A DNA stretch of 6,771 nucleotides from JAAXTT01 sp964530215. Its GTDB lineage: Bacteria; Bacillota; Desulfotomaculia; Desulfotomaculales; Desulfocucumaceae. Below are positions 1 to 4,931 of the stretch, piece after piece (positions within the stretch are counted from its first letter, which is position 1; every line of letters starts with the position of its first letter). A program made the translations under genes and the position numbers. The notes beneath the pieces were generated by a model. It was not told the DNA's origin. It saw only the letters and a program-made list of their open reading frames with translations, and ran no database searches. Where the stretch lies: NCBI GenBank assembly GCA_964530215.1, contig CAZHAJ010000097.1, positions 1 through 6,771 on the forward strand, written 5' to 3'.

Positions 1-1
1 C

Positions 2-265
2 CAATGTAATGCCCTAAAAATTGGACAGGCAGCCATGTATCTTGGAGCCGGAAGACATACAAAAACAACTAAAATTGACCTTGGGGCAGGTGTAGAACTT
101 AATAAAAAAATGGGCTGGGCAGTGAAAAAAGGAGAAAAACTAGCTACACTCCATTATAATTCAGATATTAACTTAAACACAGCAATCAGCTTAGTAAAAC
201 AGGCTTTTGTTATTAGTAGTACTTATACCCAAATAAAACCACTTTTATTGGATAGAATTAGCTAA
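2..265 (+). CDS. pdp: Pyrimidine-nucleoside phosphorylase, C-terminal end (partial)
   Basis: This is the last 87 codons of a gene that begins upstream of the window; the frame is open from base 2 to TAA at 263-265. The visible protein matches the C-terminal domain of pyrimidine/thymidine phosphorylases: an LGAGR-T segment (residues about 14-20 of the fragment), then a D-x-G-A-G-V-x-x-x-K-K-x-G stretch and KKGEKLATLHYN, which resembles the lipoyl-like hammerhead fold of the PYNP C-terminal domain. The enzyme cleaves uridine, deoxyuridine or thymidine with phosphate to give the base and (deoxy)ribose-1-phosphate in the cytoplasm. The catalytic N-terminal and phosphate-binding parts lie outside the window, so activity cannot be judged. 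A nucleoside phosphorylase gene just before dacF-spoIIA is the familiar order in Bacilli and Clostridia, which supports the call. No clear terminator follows, so transcripts may run on into dacF. Confidence 0.87.
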   Translation, partial: QCNALKIGQAAMYLGAGRHTKTTKIDLGAGVELNKKMGWAVKKGEKLATLHYNSDINLNTAISLVKQAFVISSTYTQIKPLLLDRIS

Positions 266-304
266 AGATAATAATTTCATGATATTCAATCCTAAATATT
301 CCAT

Positions 305-373
305 TCCCCTTGCAAGTATAAACTTTTTGTTTTTGCACAGCATAATAGAAGCTAATTGCAACTTACAAGGGGG
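305..373 (+). promoter_or_regulatory. Long-range hairpin able to sequester the dacF ribosome binding site
   Basis: The left arm CCCCTTGCAAGT (306-317) pairs with ACTTACAAGGGG (361-372): 11 Watson-Crick pairs, one C-A mismatch (313/365), plus a T-G wobble at 305/373. The loop is 43 nt. The right arm contains the dacF Shine-Dalgarno AAGGGGG (367-373), 8 nt before the ATG. In any RNA that enters from pdp the site would be paired. The structure is seen by eye only and its function is inferred. Confidence 0.4.
316..347 (+). promoter_or_regulatory. Possible sigma F/G-type promoter for dacF (weak)
   Basis: GTATA (316-320) resembles the -35 element of forespore sigma factors, and CATAATA (341-347) matches the sigma G -10 pattern CATNHTA. 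The 20-nt gap is about 2 nt longer than the usual 18, and the GG that sigma F prefers upstream of the -10 is absent. In Bacillus, dacF is transcribed in the forespore, which makes the match worth recording. A start near 354 would leave out the left arm of the hairpin at 306-317. Confidence 0.25.
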
Positions 374-381
374 CATTTACC

Positions 382-1545
382 ATGTTTGGCAATAAATTTT
401 TAAAGATCCTTTTCTGTGTTATTTTGCTCATAACCTGCATACCCATACCTGCATTTGCTGCCCAAATAAATGAAAATCCCAAAGATGTACCTCCCACATC
501 AGCTGAAAGTGCAATACTGATGTCAGCCGGTGATGGGGCTATTCTTTACTCCAAAAATCCCAATAAAAAACTTCCTGTTGCCAGTGTAACAAAGCTGATG
601 ACAATGTTGTTGGCGGTGGAAAACATTGAAAATGGACGAGCACATCTTGAAGATAGTATTTCTGCTTCGGAAAATGCCTGGGGGATGGGAGGTTCTCAAA
701 TATACCTTGAACCCGGTGAAGAATTAAGCTACAGAGAGCTATTGTTGTCAGTAGCATTGGGCTCAGCTAATGATGCCAGTGTAGCTTTAGCCGAACATAT
801 AAGCGGAAGTGTAGAGTCCTTTGTAGAAGCCATGAACCTAAGAGCAAAGGAGTTAGGCTGTACAGATACAAATTTTGTTAATACAACTGGCCTGCCTGCA
901 GAAGGACATTATACCACAGCATCGGATTTGGCAAAAATTATGCAGGAGTGCATAAAACACCCTTTATTTATGGAAATGTCAGGTACTTATGAACATGACC
1001 TCAGGGGGGGCGAATTCAAGCTTTGGAATACCAATAAATTACTTAAATGGTATCGTGGTGTCGACGCAGGTAAAACCGGCTGGACCAATGATGCAAAATA
1101 TTGCTTAGCCAGTACCTGTGAAAGGGACGGACTGAGACTTATAGCCATAGTTCTGGGCTCCCCTGAAACCAGAAGTCATTTCAGAGAATCTATTAAACTT
1201 TACAATTACGGCTATGCTAGATATCAAGCTGAGTCTTTGGCAGAAAAGAATCAAGTTATTAAGACTATCCCCGTTAACAATGGTACACAGGATACAATAG
1301 ATCTAATTACTAAAGAAAAAGTTGTGGTAGCTGTAAGAAAAGGAGATACCAAAAATCTACAAAGTAAAATTGATATTCCCGACAAGGTAACAGCACCGGT
1401 AAAATCAGGGCAAGTTATAGGACAATATATAGTGACTAAAGGAAACAGCGAAATACTGCGGGTTCCGATAATAGCCCACAAGGATGTTGATAAAAGAAGC
1501 TTTACACAGCAAATAAATAAAGCACTGCGTAGTATTCTTGAATAA
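382..1545 (+). CDS. dacF: D-alanyl-D-alanine carboxypeptidase DacF (penicillin-binding protein, S11 family)
   Basis: This is a 387-aa exported D,D-carboxypeptidase that removes the terminal D-Ala of peptidoglycan pentapeptides, limiting cross-linking. Residues 1-26 form a signal peptide (K5/K8, hydrophobic core 9-22, AFA-A cleavage motif at 24-27). The catalytic triad motifs of the peptidase S11 domain are all present: S68-V-T-K71 (nucleophile Ser68, general base Lys71), S128-A-N130 and K231-T-G233. Residues about 285-365 fit the beta-rich PBP5 C-terminal domain, and 370-387 look like the amphipathic membrane-anchoring helix of this family. The length is normal. The ATG at 382 has the strong Shine-Dalgarno AAGGGGG 8 nt upstream. 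In Bacillus the DacF product acts on forespore peptidoglycan and the gene precedes spoIIA, as here. Unlike the Bacillus arrangement, where transcripts can run on into spoIIA, a solid terminator follows. DacB-like sporulation paralogues are the alternative, but position favours DacF. Confidence 0.95.
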   Translation: MFGNKFLKILFCVILLITCIPIPAFAAQINENPKDVPPTSAESAILMSAGDGAILYSKNPNKKLPVASVTKLMTMLLAVENIENGRAHLEDSISASENAWGMGGSQIYLEPGEELSYRELLLSVALGSANDASVALAEHISGSVESFVEAMNLRAKELGCTDTNFVNTTGLPAEGHYTTASDLAKIMQECIKHPLFMEMSGTYEHDLRGGEFKLWNTNKLLKWYRGVDAGKTGWTNDAKYCLASTCERDGLRLIAIVLGSPETRSHFRESIKLYNYGYARYQAESLAEKNQVIKTIPVNNGTQDTIDLITKEKVVVAVRKGDTKNLQSKIDIPDKVTAPVKSGQVIGQYIVTKGNSEILRVPIIAHKDVDKRSFTQQINKALRSILE

Positions 1546-1574
1546 TAAACTCTCCTTCTGGATTCTGTGCCAAT

Positions 1575-1606
1575 AAAACAGCATTTTAAATGCTGTTTTT
1601 CTTTTT
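1575..1606 (+). terminator. Rho-independent terminator after dacF
   Basis: AAAACAGCA (1575-1583) pairs with TGCTGTTTT (1591-1599) around a short A/T loop that can itself pair further. The run TTTTT-C-TTTTT (1596-1606) follows. It lies 30 nt past the dacF stop and should separate dacF from spoIIAA transcription at least partly. Confidence 0.8.
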
Positions 1607-1755
1607 GCTCACTAACAACCTTTTGTAAAATGTCCGGCTTAAAATCTTCTCCGCCTAAATCTTTAAAATTGTCACTTCTTCATTTTGTATTCTGTATTCC
1701 TTTAAACTTCTTTTTTACCTCAACTTATATTGTAGAGCCTTTTTAACTGTAATCA

Positions 1756-1784
1756 TTGTATTCTAATTGTATATATGGTAATAT
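1756..1784 (+). promoter_or_regulatory. Candidate promoter of the spoIIA operon (sigma A-like)
   Basis: TTGTAT (1756-1761), 17-nt spacer, TAATAT (1779-1784) with an extended TG at 1776-1777. The predicted start near 1791 gives a leader of about 30 nt before the spoIIAA GTG. The rest of the gap between dacF and spoIIAA (1607-1755) is A/T-rich with no other element I can support. The sigma H pattern expected for spoIIA in Bacillus (AGGA / GAAT boxes) was not found in it. Confidence 0.5.
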
Positions 1785-1820
1785 TTAACAGACACAGTAA
1801 ATGGGAGGAGTGCTGGGACT

Positions 1821-2162
1821 GTGAACCTTCATTTAGAATTAATCGATGACATTATACTGGCTAGGTTACATGGTGAAATTGATCTGGCAGTATCTGATTC
1901 CCTTAGGAGTTCGCTGGAAATCACGCTGGACCAAAACCCTGGGACTAGAAATATCATAATTAACTTAAGCAAGGTAAATTATATTGACAGTTCAGGGCTT
2001 GGTGTTTTATTGGGAAGATATAAAAGAATCACTAAAAAAGGTGGAAATATGTTCATTGTTGGTGCTACACCACAGGTGAGAAAAATAATAGAAATGTCTG
2101 GATTGTTAACCATCATGAAGGAATTTTCCAGTGAAAAAGACGCCATTAATCACGCCGGATAG
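1821..2162 (+). CDS. spoIIAA: Anti-sigma F factor antagonist SpoIIAA
   Basis: This 113-aa STAS-domain protein is the anti-anti-sigma factor of the sigma F switch. Unphosphorylated SpoIIAA binds SpoIIAB and frees sigma F in the forespore; SpoIIAB-dependent phosphorylation inactivates it and SpoIIE reactivates it. The signature INLSKVNYIDSSGLGVLLGR covers residues 46-65; Ser57, the first serine of D56-S-S-G59, aligns with the phosphorylated Ser58 of B. subtilis SpoIIAA. The length equals the family norm. The start is GTG at 1821, with GGGAGGAG (1803-1810) 10 nt upstream and no better in-frame start. The gene ends in TAG inside the spoIIAB Shine-Dalgarno, so the two genes are probably translationally coupled. 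The two reading frames are the same, with only four sense codons between this TAG and the next start. Other STAS antagonists such as RsbV are less likely given the neighbours. Confidence 0.96.
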   Translation: MNLHLELIDDIILARLHGEIDLAVSDSLRSSLEITLDQNPGTRNIIINLSKVNYIDSSGLGVLLGRYKRITKKGGNMFIVGATPQVRKIIEMSGLLTIMKEFSSEKDAINHAG

Positions 2163-2167
2163 GAGGT
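2161..2167 (+). promoter_or_regulatory. Shine-Dalgarno of spoIIAB, overlapping the spoIIAA stop codon
   Basis: AGGAGGT lies 7 nt before a TTG codon at 2175 and shares two bases with the spoIIAA stop TAG (2160-2162). The first in-frame ATG (2193) would be 25 nt away, so this site decides for the TTG start. Confidence 0.75.
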
Positions 2168-2174
2168 ATATATT

Positions 2175-2621
2175 TTGGAACTAACTAACAAAATGAAAGT
2201 AGAATTTATCAGCCTGCCGGCCAACGTGGCCTTCGCCAGGGTTTCAGTGGCCGCATTTGCTTCTCAATTAGACTTTACTTTGAATGATTTAGAAGAAATT
2301 AAAGTGGCAGTTTCTGAGGCTGTAACCAACTCCATTGTTCATGGCTATAAAAACAAAACAGATGAAAAAATTATTGTTTCAGTAAAAATCGAAAAAAACA
2401 AACTTCATATCATTATAGAAGATTATGGCAAAGGGATTGAGGACATAGAGGAAGCTTTGAAACCAGCATACTCTTCGGATCCTGAGCGCATGGGACTTGG
2501 CTTTTCCTTTATGCAATCCTTTTCGGACGGATTTAAAATAGAGTCTAGTCCCAATGCAGGCACCAAAGTGTATATGATAAAAAACTGCCCAAATATAAAC
2601 TTTTCCGCCCAAGGACATTGA
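2175..2621 (+). CDS. spoIIAB: Anti-sigma F factor / serine kinase SpoIIAB
   Basis: This 148-aa GHKL-family ATPase binds and silences sigma F, and phosphorylates SpoIIAA. The N-terminal segment NVAFARVSVAAF (17-28) matches the part of SpoIIAB that carries the sigma-contacting Arg (B. subtilis Arg20; here Arg22). The N box runs over 41-58 (EIKVAVSEAVTNSIVHGY, with Glu48 and Asn52 as catalytic and Mg-binding residues). The G1 box is D83-Y-G-K-G87 and the glycine-rich G2 is M106-G-L-G-F110. The ATP lid (SSDPERMG) is about two residues shorter than in B. subtilis; from memory this form is common in Clostridia. The TTG start is set by its Shine-Dalgarno and matches the family N-terminus. It sits 12 nt after spoIIAA and 11 nt before the sigF ATG, so the three genes form one operon. 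Confidence 0.96.
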   Translation: MELTNKMKVEFISLPANVAFARVSVAAFASQLDFTLNDLEEIKVAVSEAVTNSIVHGYKNKTDEKIIVSVKIEKNKLHIIIEDYGKGIEDIEEALKPAYSSDPERMGLGFSFMQSFSDGFKIESSPNAGTKVYMIKNCPNINFSAQGH

Positions 2622-2624
2622 GGT
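2620..2624 (+). promoter_or_regulatory. Shine-Dalgarno that sets the sigF start
   Basis: GAGGT overlaps the spoIIAB stop TGA (2619-2621) and lies 8 nt before ATG 2633. The earlier in-frame TTG at 2618 has only AAGGA (2611-2615) 2 nt away, too close to work well, so ATG 2633 is preferred. Confidence 0.65.
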
Positions 2625-2632
2625 ACTGTTTT

Positions 2633-3454
2633 ATGAGTTCCAGGCTAAATGAAATGAACCTGCCCAGATTTCCCCTTTTAAAAGATGGGGAAATGAGAGA
2701 GCTAATTGAAAAGGCCCAAAGTGGTGATCGTTACGCCCGGGATCGCTTAGTAAACTGCAACCTGAAACTGGTTTTCAATCTGGTTAAAAGGTTCCAAAAC
2801 AGGGGATATGATTTAGAAGACCTTTTTCAAATCGGCAGTATCGGGTTAATCAAAGCTATAGATAAATTTGATTTAACCTATGATGTTAAATTTTCAACCT
2901 ATGCTGTTCCCATGATTGTGGGTGAAATCCGTCGCTTCCTAAGGGATGACAGTCCGGTAAAAATAAGCCGCTCCCTTAAAGAGACAGCTTTTAAAGTTCA
3001 GATGGCCAGAGAAAAGCTAACCGGTCAGATTGGTCGTGAACCTACTGTAGGTGAGATAGCGGAAAATATGGGGATTAATCGTGAAGAAGTAGTGGCAGCT
3101 ATTGAAGCAGCCCAAACACCCGCTTCTATTTATGATACTCTGCACCATGACGATGGCGATCCCATCTACTTATTAGATCAGTTAAAAGACGAGTCAGAAG
3201 GTAATACACCCTGGACTGATCGGTTAGAAATCAAAGAAATGCTAGAATGTTTGCCGGAAAGAGATCGAAAAATTATAGTCTGGAGATTTTTTGAAGATCG
3301 CACTCAAGCGGATATTGCTGAACGATTAGGATTATCTCAAGTTCAAATTTCTCGACTTGAAAGAAGTGCTTTGAAAAAAATAAGGGAACTTATGAATACA
3401 CCTGACGAACCTTATGACCATGAGCGAAAAAAACAAAGCAGCTTGTATAAATAA
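2633..3454 (+). CDS. sigF: RNA polymerase sporulation sigma factor SigF (SpoIIAC)
   Basis: This 273-aa sigma-70 family factor starts forespore-specific transcription. Residues 10-17 (LPRFPLLK) are the short N-terminal motif seen in clostridial SigF. Region 2 spans about 36-105, including DLEDLFQIGSIGLIKAIDKF (60-79; core binding) and KFSTYAVPMIVGEIRRFLRD (86-105; -10 recognition and melting). Region 3 runs from about 110 to 190, with REPTVGEIAENMGI as a helix-turn-helix (135-148). Region 4.2 is RTQADIAERLGLSQVQISR (223-241; -35 recognition). The upstream in-frame TTG at 2618 would add five residues but is badly spaced from any Shine-Dalgarno. SigG is a close relative; the position directly behind spoIIAA-spoIIAB, which encode its regulators, settles the identity as SigF. 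Its activity is held by SpoIIAB until the forespore forms. Confidence 0.96.
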   Translation: MSSRLNEMNLPRFPLLKDGEMRELIEKAQSGDRYARDRLVNCNLKLVFNLVKRFQNRGYDLEDLFQIGSIGLIKAIDKFDLTYDVKFSTYAVPMIVGEIRRFLRDDSPVKISRSLKETAFKVQMAREKLTGQIGREPTVGEIAENMGINREEVVAAIEAAQTPASIYDTLHHDDGDPIYLLDQLKDESEGNTPWTDRLEIKEMLECLPERDRKIIVWRFFEDRTQADIAERLGLSQVQISRLERSALKKIRELMNTPDEPYDHERKKQSSLYK

Positions 3455-3483
3455 AAGGATCCAACTCTGCAGTGAACCCTTTT

Positions 3484-3502
3484 AATAATGCATTATTTTT
3501 TT
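3484..3502 (+). terminator. Possible weak terminator after sigF
   Basis: AATAATG (3484-3490) and CATTATT (3491-3497) form a perfect palindrome that runs into a 7-T tract (3496-3502). The stem is almost all A-T with no room for an unpaired loop, so termination would be weak. An outer pairing TAAAAGG (3452-3458) with CCTTTTA (3478-3484) may help. The palindrome overlaps the candidate dodecin promoter. Confidence 0.3.
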
Positions 3503-3519
3503 AGAAGATGCACATAATA
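3490..3519 (+). promoter_or_regulatory. Candidate sigma F/G (forespore) promoter for the dodecin gene
   Basis: GCATT (3490-3494), 18-nt spacer, CATAATA (3513-3519). This fits the sigma G pattern G-H-A-T-R / N18 / CATNHTA with one mismatch, at the last -35 base. Read as sigma F, GCACATAATA (3510-3519) fits GGNNANAHTR with one mismatch and a 15-nt spacer. The predicted start is near 3526, about 50 nt before the ATG. The consensus patterns are recalled from Bacillus. Confidence 0.4.
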
Positions 3520-3523
3520 TCCC

Positions 3524-3557
3524 TTATGCAGCGATTGATCGCTTAATATCAGCATAA
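3524..3557 (+). repeat. Two-part inverted repeat in the dodecin leader
   Basis: The outer arms TTATGC (3524-3529) and GCATAA (3552-3557) enclose a hairpin AGCGA (3530-3534) / TCGCT (3539-3543) with loop TTGA. All unpaired bases between the arms fall on the 3' side as an 8-nt bulge, TAATATCA (3544-3551). The heptamer TAATATC also occurs at 3515-3521. The structure ends 1 nt before the Shine-Dalgarno (3559-3566). It could be an RNA leader structure or a protein-binding site; neither is shown. Confidence 0.35.
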
Positions 3558-3575
3558 TGAGGAGGGATAATGTAA

Positions 3576-3770
3576 ATGCACATAAAAGTAACTGAAATGG
3601 TTGGTGAATCTGCCACAGGTTGGAAAGATGCCGTACAATCTGCCGTTAACGAAGCTTCCAGGTCAGTAGATGATATTGTTGGAGTAGAAGTTGTTAACTT
3701 TACAGCTCAAGTGAGAAACGGTAAGGTTGTAGAGTACAAAGCCAATATGAAAATAGCCCATAAAAACTAG
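3576..3770 (+). CDS. Dodecin family protein
   Basis: This 64-aa protein has the dodecin beta-alpha-beta-beta fold: strand 2-9 (HIKVTEMV), helix 14-29 (TGWKDAVQSAVNEASR), then strands 34-46 (IVGVEVVNFTAQV) and 51-61 (VVEYKANMKIA) joined by the turn RNGK (47-50). Dodecins form hollow 12-mers in the cytoplasm and usually store or buffer flavins. The Trp that stacks on the isoalloxazine ring in characterised dodecins (GAWV-type context) is Glu38 here; the only Trp is residue 16, in the helix. Flavin binding is therefore uncertain, as in other Firmicute members I recall with GVxVxxFTA. GAGGAGGG (3559-3566) lies 9 nt before the ATG. An ATG-TAA pair (3570-3575) sits directly before it, in frame, but only 3 nt from the Shine-Dalgarno. 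The gene appears to be its own transcription unit, with a possible forespore promoter before it and a hairpin after it. Confidence 0.88.
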   Translation: MHIKVTEMVGESATGWKDAVQSAVNEASRSVDDIVGVEVVNFTAQVRNGKVVEYKANMKIAHKN

Positions 3771-3783
3771 TGCATTTCTTAAC

Positions 3784-3821
3784 TGCAAAGAAGGGACATC
3801 TTATGATGTCCCTTCTTTGCA
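3784..3821 (+). terminator. 17-bp perfect hairpin after the dodecin gene (terminator-like)
   Basis: TGCAAAGAAGGGACATC (3784-3800) pairs without mismatch with 3805-3821 around the loop TTAT, 13 nt past the stop codon. The position is that of a terminator, but the bases after the stem (TAACAAACC) hold no T-tract, and the T-rich part lies inside the stem. It may end transcription in one or both directions, or protect the 3' end of the mRNA. Confidence 0.6.
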
Positions 3822-3898
3822 TAACAAACCTTCTTTAGAAGAGGGTATATAGCTGCTGCAAAAATGTCCATAATAATGCTGAAGGTGATAACAATGAA

Positions 3899-3906
3899 TA
3901 GGAGAT
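3899..3906 (+). promoter_or_regulatory. Shine-Dalgarno that sets the start of the 328-aa dehydratase-like protein
   Basis: TAGGAGAT lies 5 nt (7 nt from the AGGAG core) before ATG 3912, the best ribosome binding site in the area. An in-frame ATG at 3894 has its own weaker AAGGTGA (3882-3888) 5 nt upstream. Confidence 0.6.
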
Positions 3907-3911
3907 ATAAA

Positions 3912-4898
3912 ATGGCTGTTAAGATTGGCATACCTAGGGCACTTCTTTTTTATACATATTTTCCCTTTTGGAAGGTGTTTTTTGAAAATCTTGGTGCCCA
4001 AGTAATTACTTCGAAACCAACAACTAAAGCTGAACTGCAAAAAGGTGTCAAGCTTTGTGTGGATGAAGCTTGTCTCCCCATTAAGATTGCTTTCGGTCAT
4101 ATTGCCTATCTGAAAGATAAGGTGGACTATATTTTTATCCCAAGGTTAGTCAGTGTTTCACCCAAAGAATATATCTGTCCAAAATTTCTGGGGTTTCCAG
4201 ACATGGTGGCAAGCAATATAAAAGATCTGCCCTTGATTATCGACAATAATATAGACCTCTATAAGAGAAATAAAGATCAATATAAACAGTATCGATCGAT
4301 AGCCCTTCATATCTGCAGCAACCCATATAAAATTGCTAAGGCATATAAAAAAGCAATAAGTGAATACCATCATTTTATCAGCAGAGTAGAATCCGGCATC
4401 TTTCCTGATAAAGCTTTTCAACCGGATGCTTCTTTTGTTGATAATAGGCAAAATGTAAATGGTATTGTGGCATTATTGGGACACCCTTATTGTACTTATG
4501 ATAAATTTATTAACATGAATCTTATCCAGAGACTGGAAACTGCCAACTATAAGGTTATAACTTCAGATAACGTTCCTGCAAAAATAGTTGATCAATTTAC
4601 AGAAAATTTAAGCAAAAAACTTTTTTGGACCCTTGGCCGTAAAATGATGGGTTCAGCCTATTACTTCATAGATAACCCCAACATTGATGGAATTATTCAT
4701 ATATCTTCCTTTGCTTGTGGTCCAGATTCCATGACCGGTGAACTAATAGAAAGAAGGGTACGCCAGGTGAGCAACAAACCATTTCTTAATTTGGTTCTTG
4801 ACGAGCACACTGGTGAGGCCGGATTAGTTACCAGAATAGAAGCCTTCCTAGATATGTTATCCATGAGAACAAGATCGGTAAAACTAAAAGTAACCTGA
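3912..4898 (+). CDS. Acyl-CoA dehydratase activase-related / HgdB-like protein (DUF2229, COG3580 type)
   Basis: This 328-aa protein is probably cytoplasmic and resembles the uncharacterised family found with 2-hydroxyacyl-CoA dehydratase activases. No substrate is known. It starts with KIGIPRALLFYTYFPFWKVF (4-23), the usual opening of the family. Six cysteines are present: C49 and C54 (CVDEACLPIK), C89 (YICPKF), C135, C194 (GHPYC) and C269 (SSFACGP). Those at 49/54, 89 and 269 are plausible Fe-S ligands. The C-terminal block DEHTGEAGLVTRIEAF (298-313) is shared with the next gene, so the two are homologous. ATG 3912 is chosen for its Shine-Dalgarno and because homologues begin close to KIGIPRA; in-frame ATGs at 3864 and 3894 would add 16 or 6 residues. 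It is followed after 33 nt by the second component and then by the activase, probably in one operon. The role as a partner reduced by the activase is inferred from context. Confidence 0.82.
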   Translation: MAVKIGIPRALLFYTYFPFWKVFFENLGAQVITSKPTTKAELQKGVKLCVDEACLPIKIAFGHIAYLKDKVDYIFIPRLVSVSPKEYICPKFLGFPDMVASNIKDLPLIIDNNIDLYKRNKDQYKQYRSIALHICSNPYKIAKAYKKAISEYHHFISRVESGIFPDKAFQPDASFVDNRQNVNGIVALLGHPYCTYDKFINMNLIQRLETANYKVITSDNVPAKIVDQFTENLSKKLFWTLGRKMMGSAYYFIDNPNIDGIIHISSFACGPDSMTGELIERRVRQVSNKPFLNLVLDEHTGEAGLVTRIEAFLDMLSMRTRSVKLKVT

Positions 4899-4931
4899 AT
4901 ATTACAACCGGAAACAAAGGAGATGTCTTAA

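Noticed and set aside
1655..1690. Possible Spo0A box around TTGTCAC upstream of spoIIAA
   Set aside because: It agrees with only about 5 of 7 core bases (TGTCRAA), which is expected by chance in A/T-rich DNA.
2618..2632. TTG start giving SigF five extra residues (MRYCF)
   Set aside because: The only Shine-Dalgarno-like bases lie 2 nt from it, whereas ATG 2633 has GAGGT at 8 nt and gives the usual SigF N-terminus.
3817..3851. TTGCAT and TATATA as a promoter for the activase module
   Set aside because: The gap between them is 23 nt, too long for a sigma A promoter, and the -35 overlaps the hairpin stem. No convincing promoter was found in 3822-3911.
3801..4451. Open frames of up to about 100 codons on the minus strand opposite the 328-aa gene
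   Set aside because: No ribosome site, no recognisable domain, and they mirror a well-supported + strand gene. The same holds for other minus-strand frames in the window.
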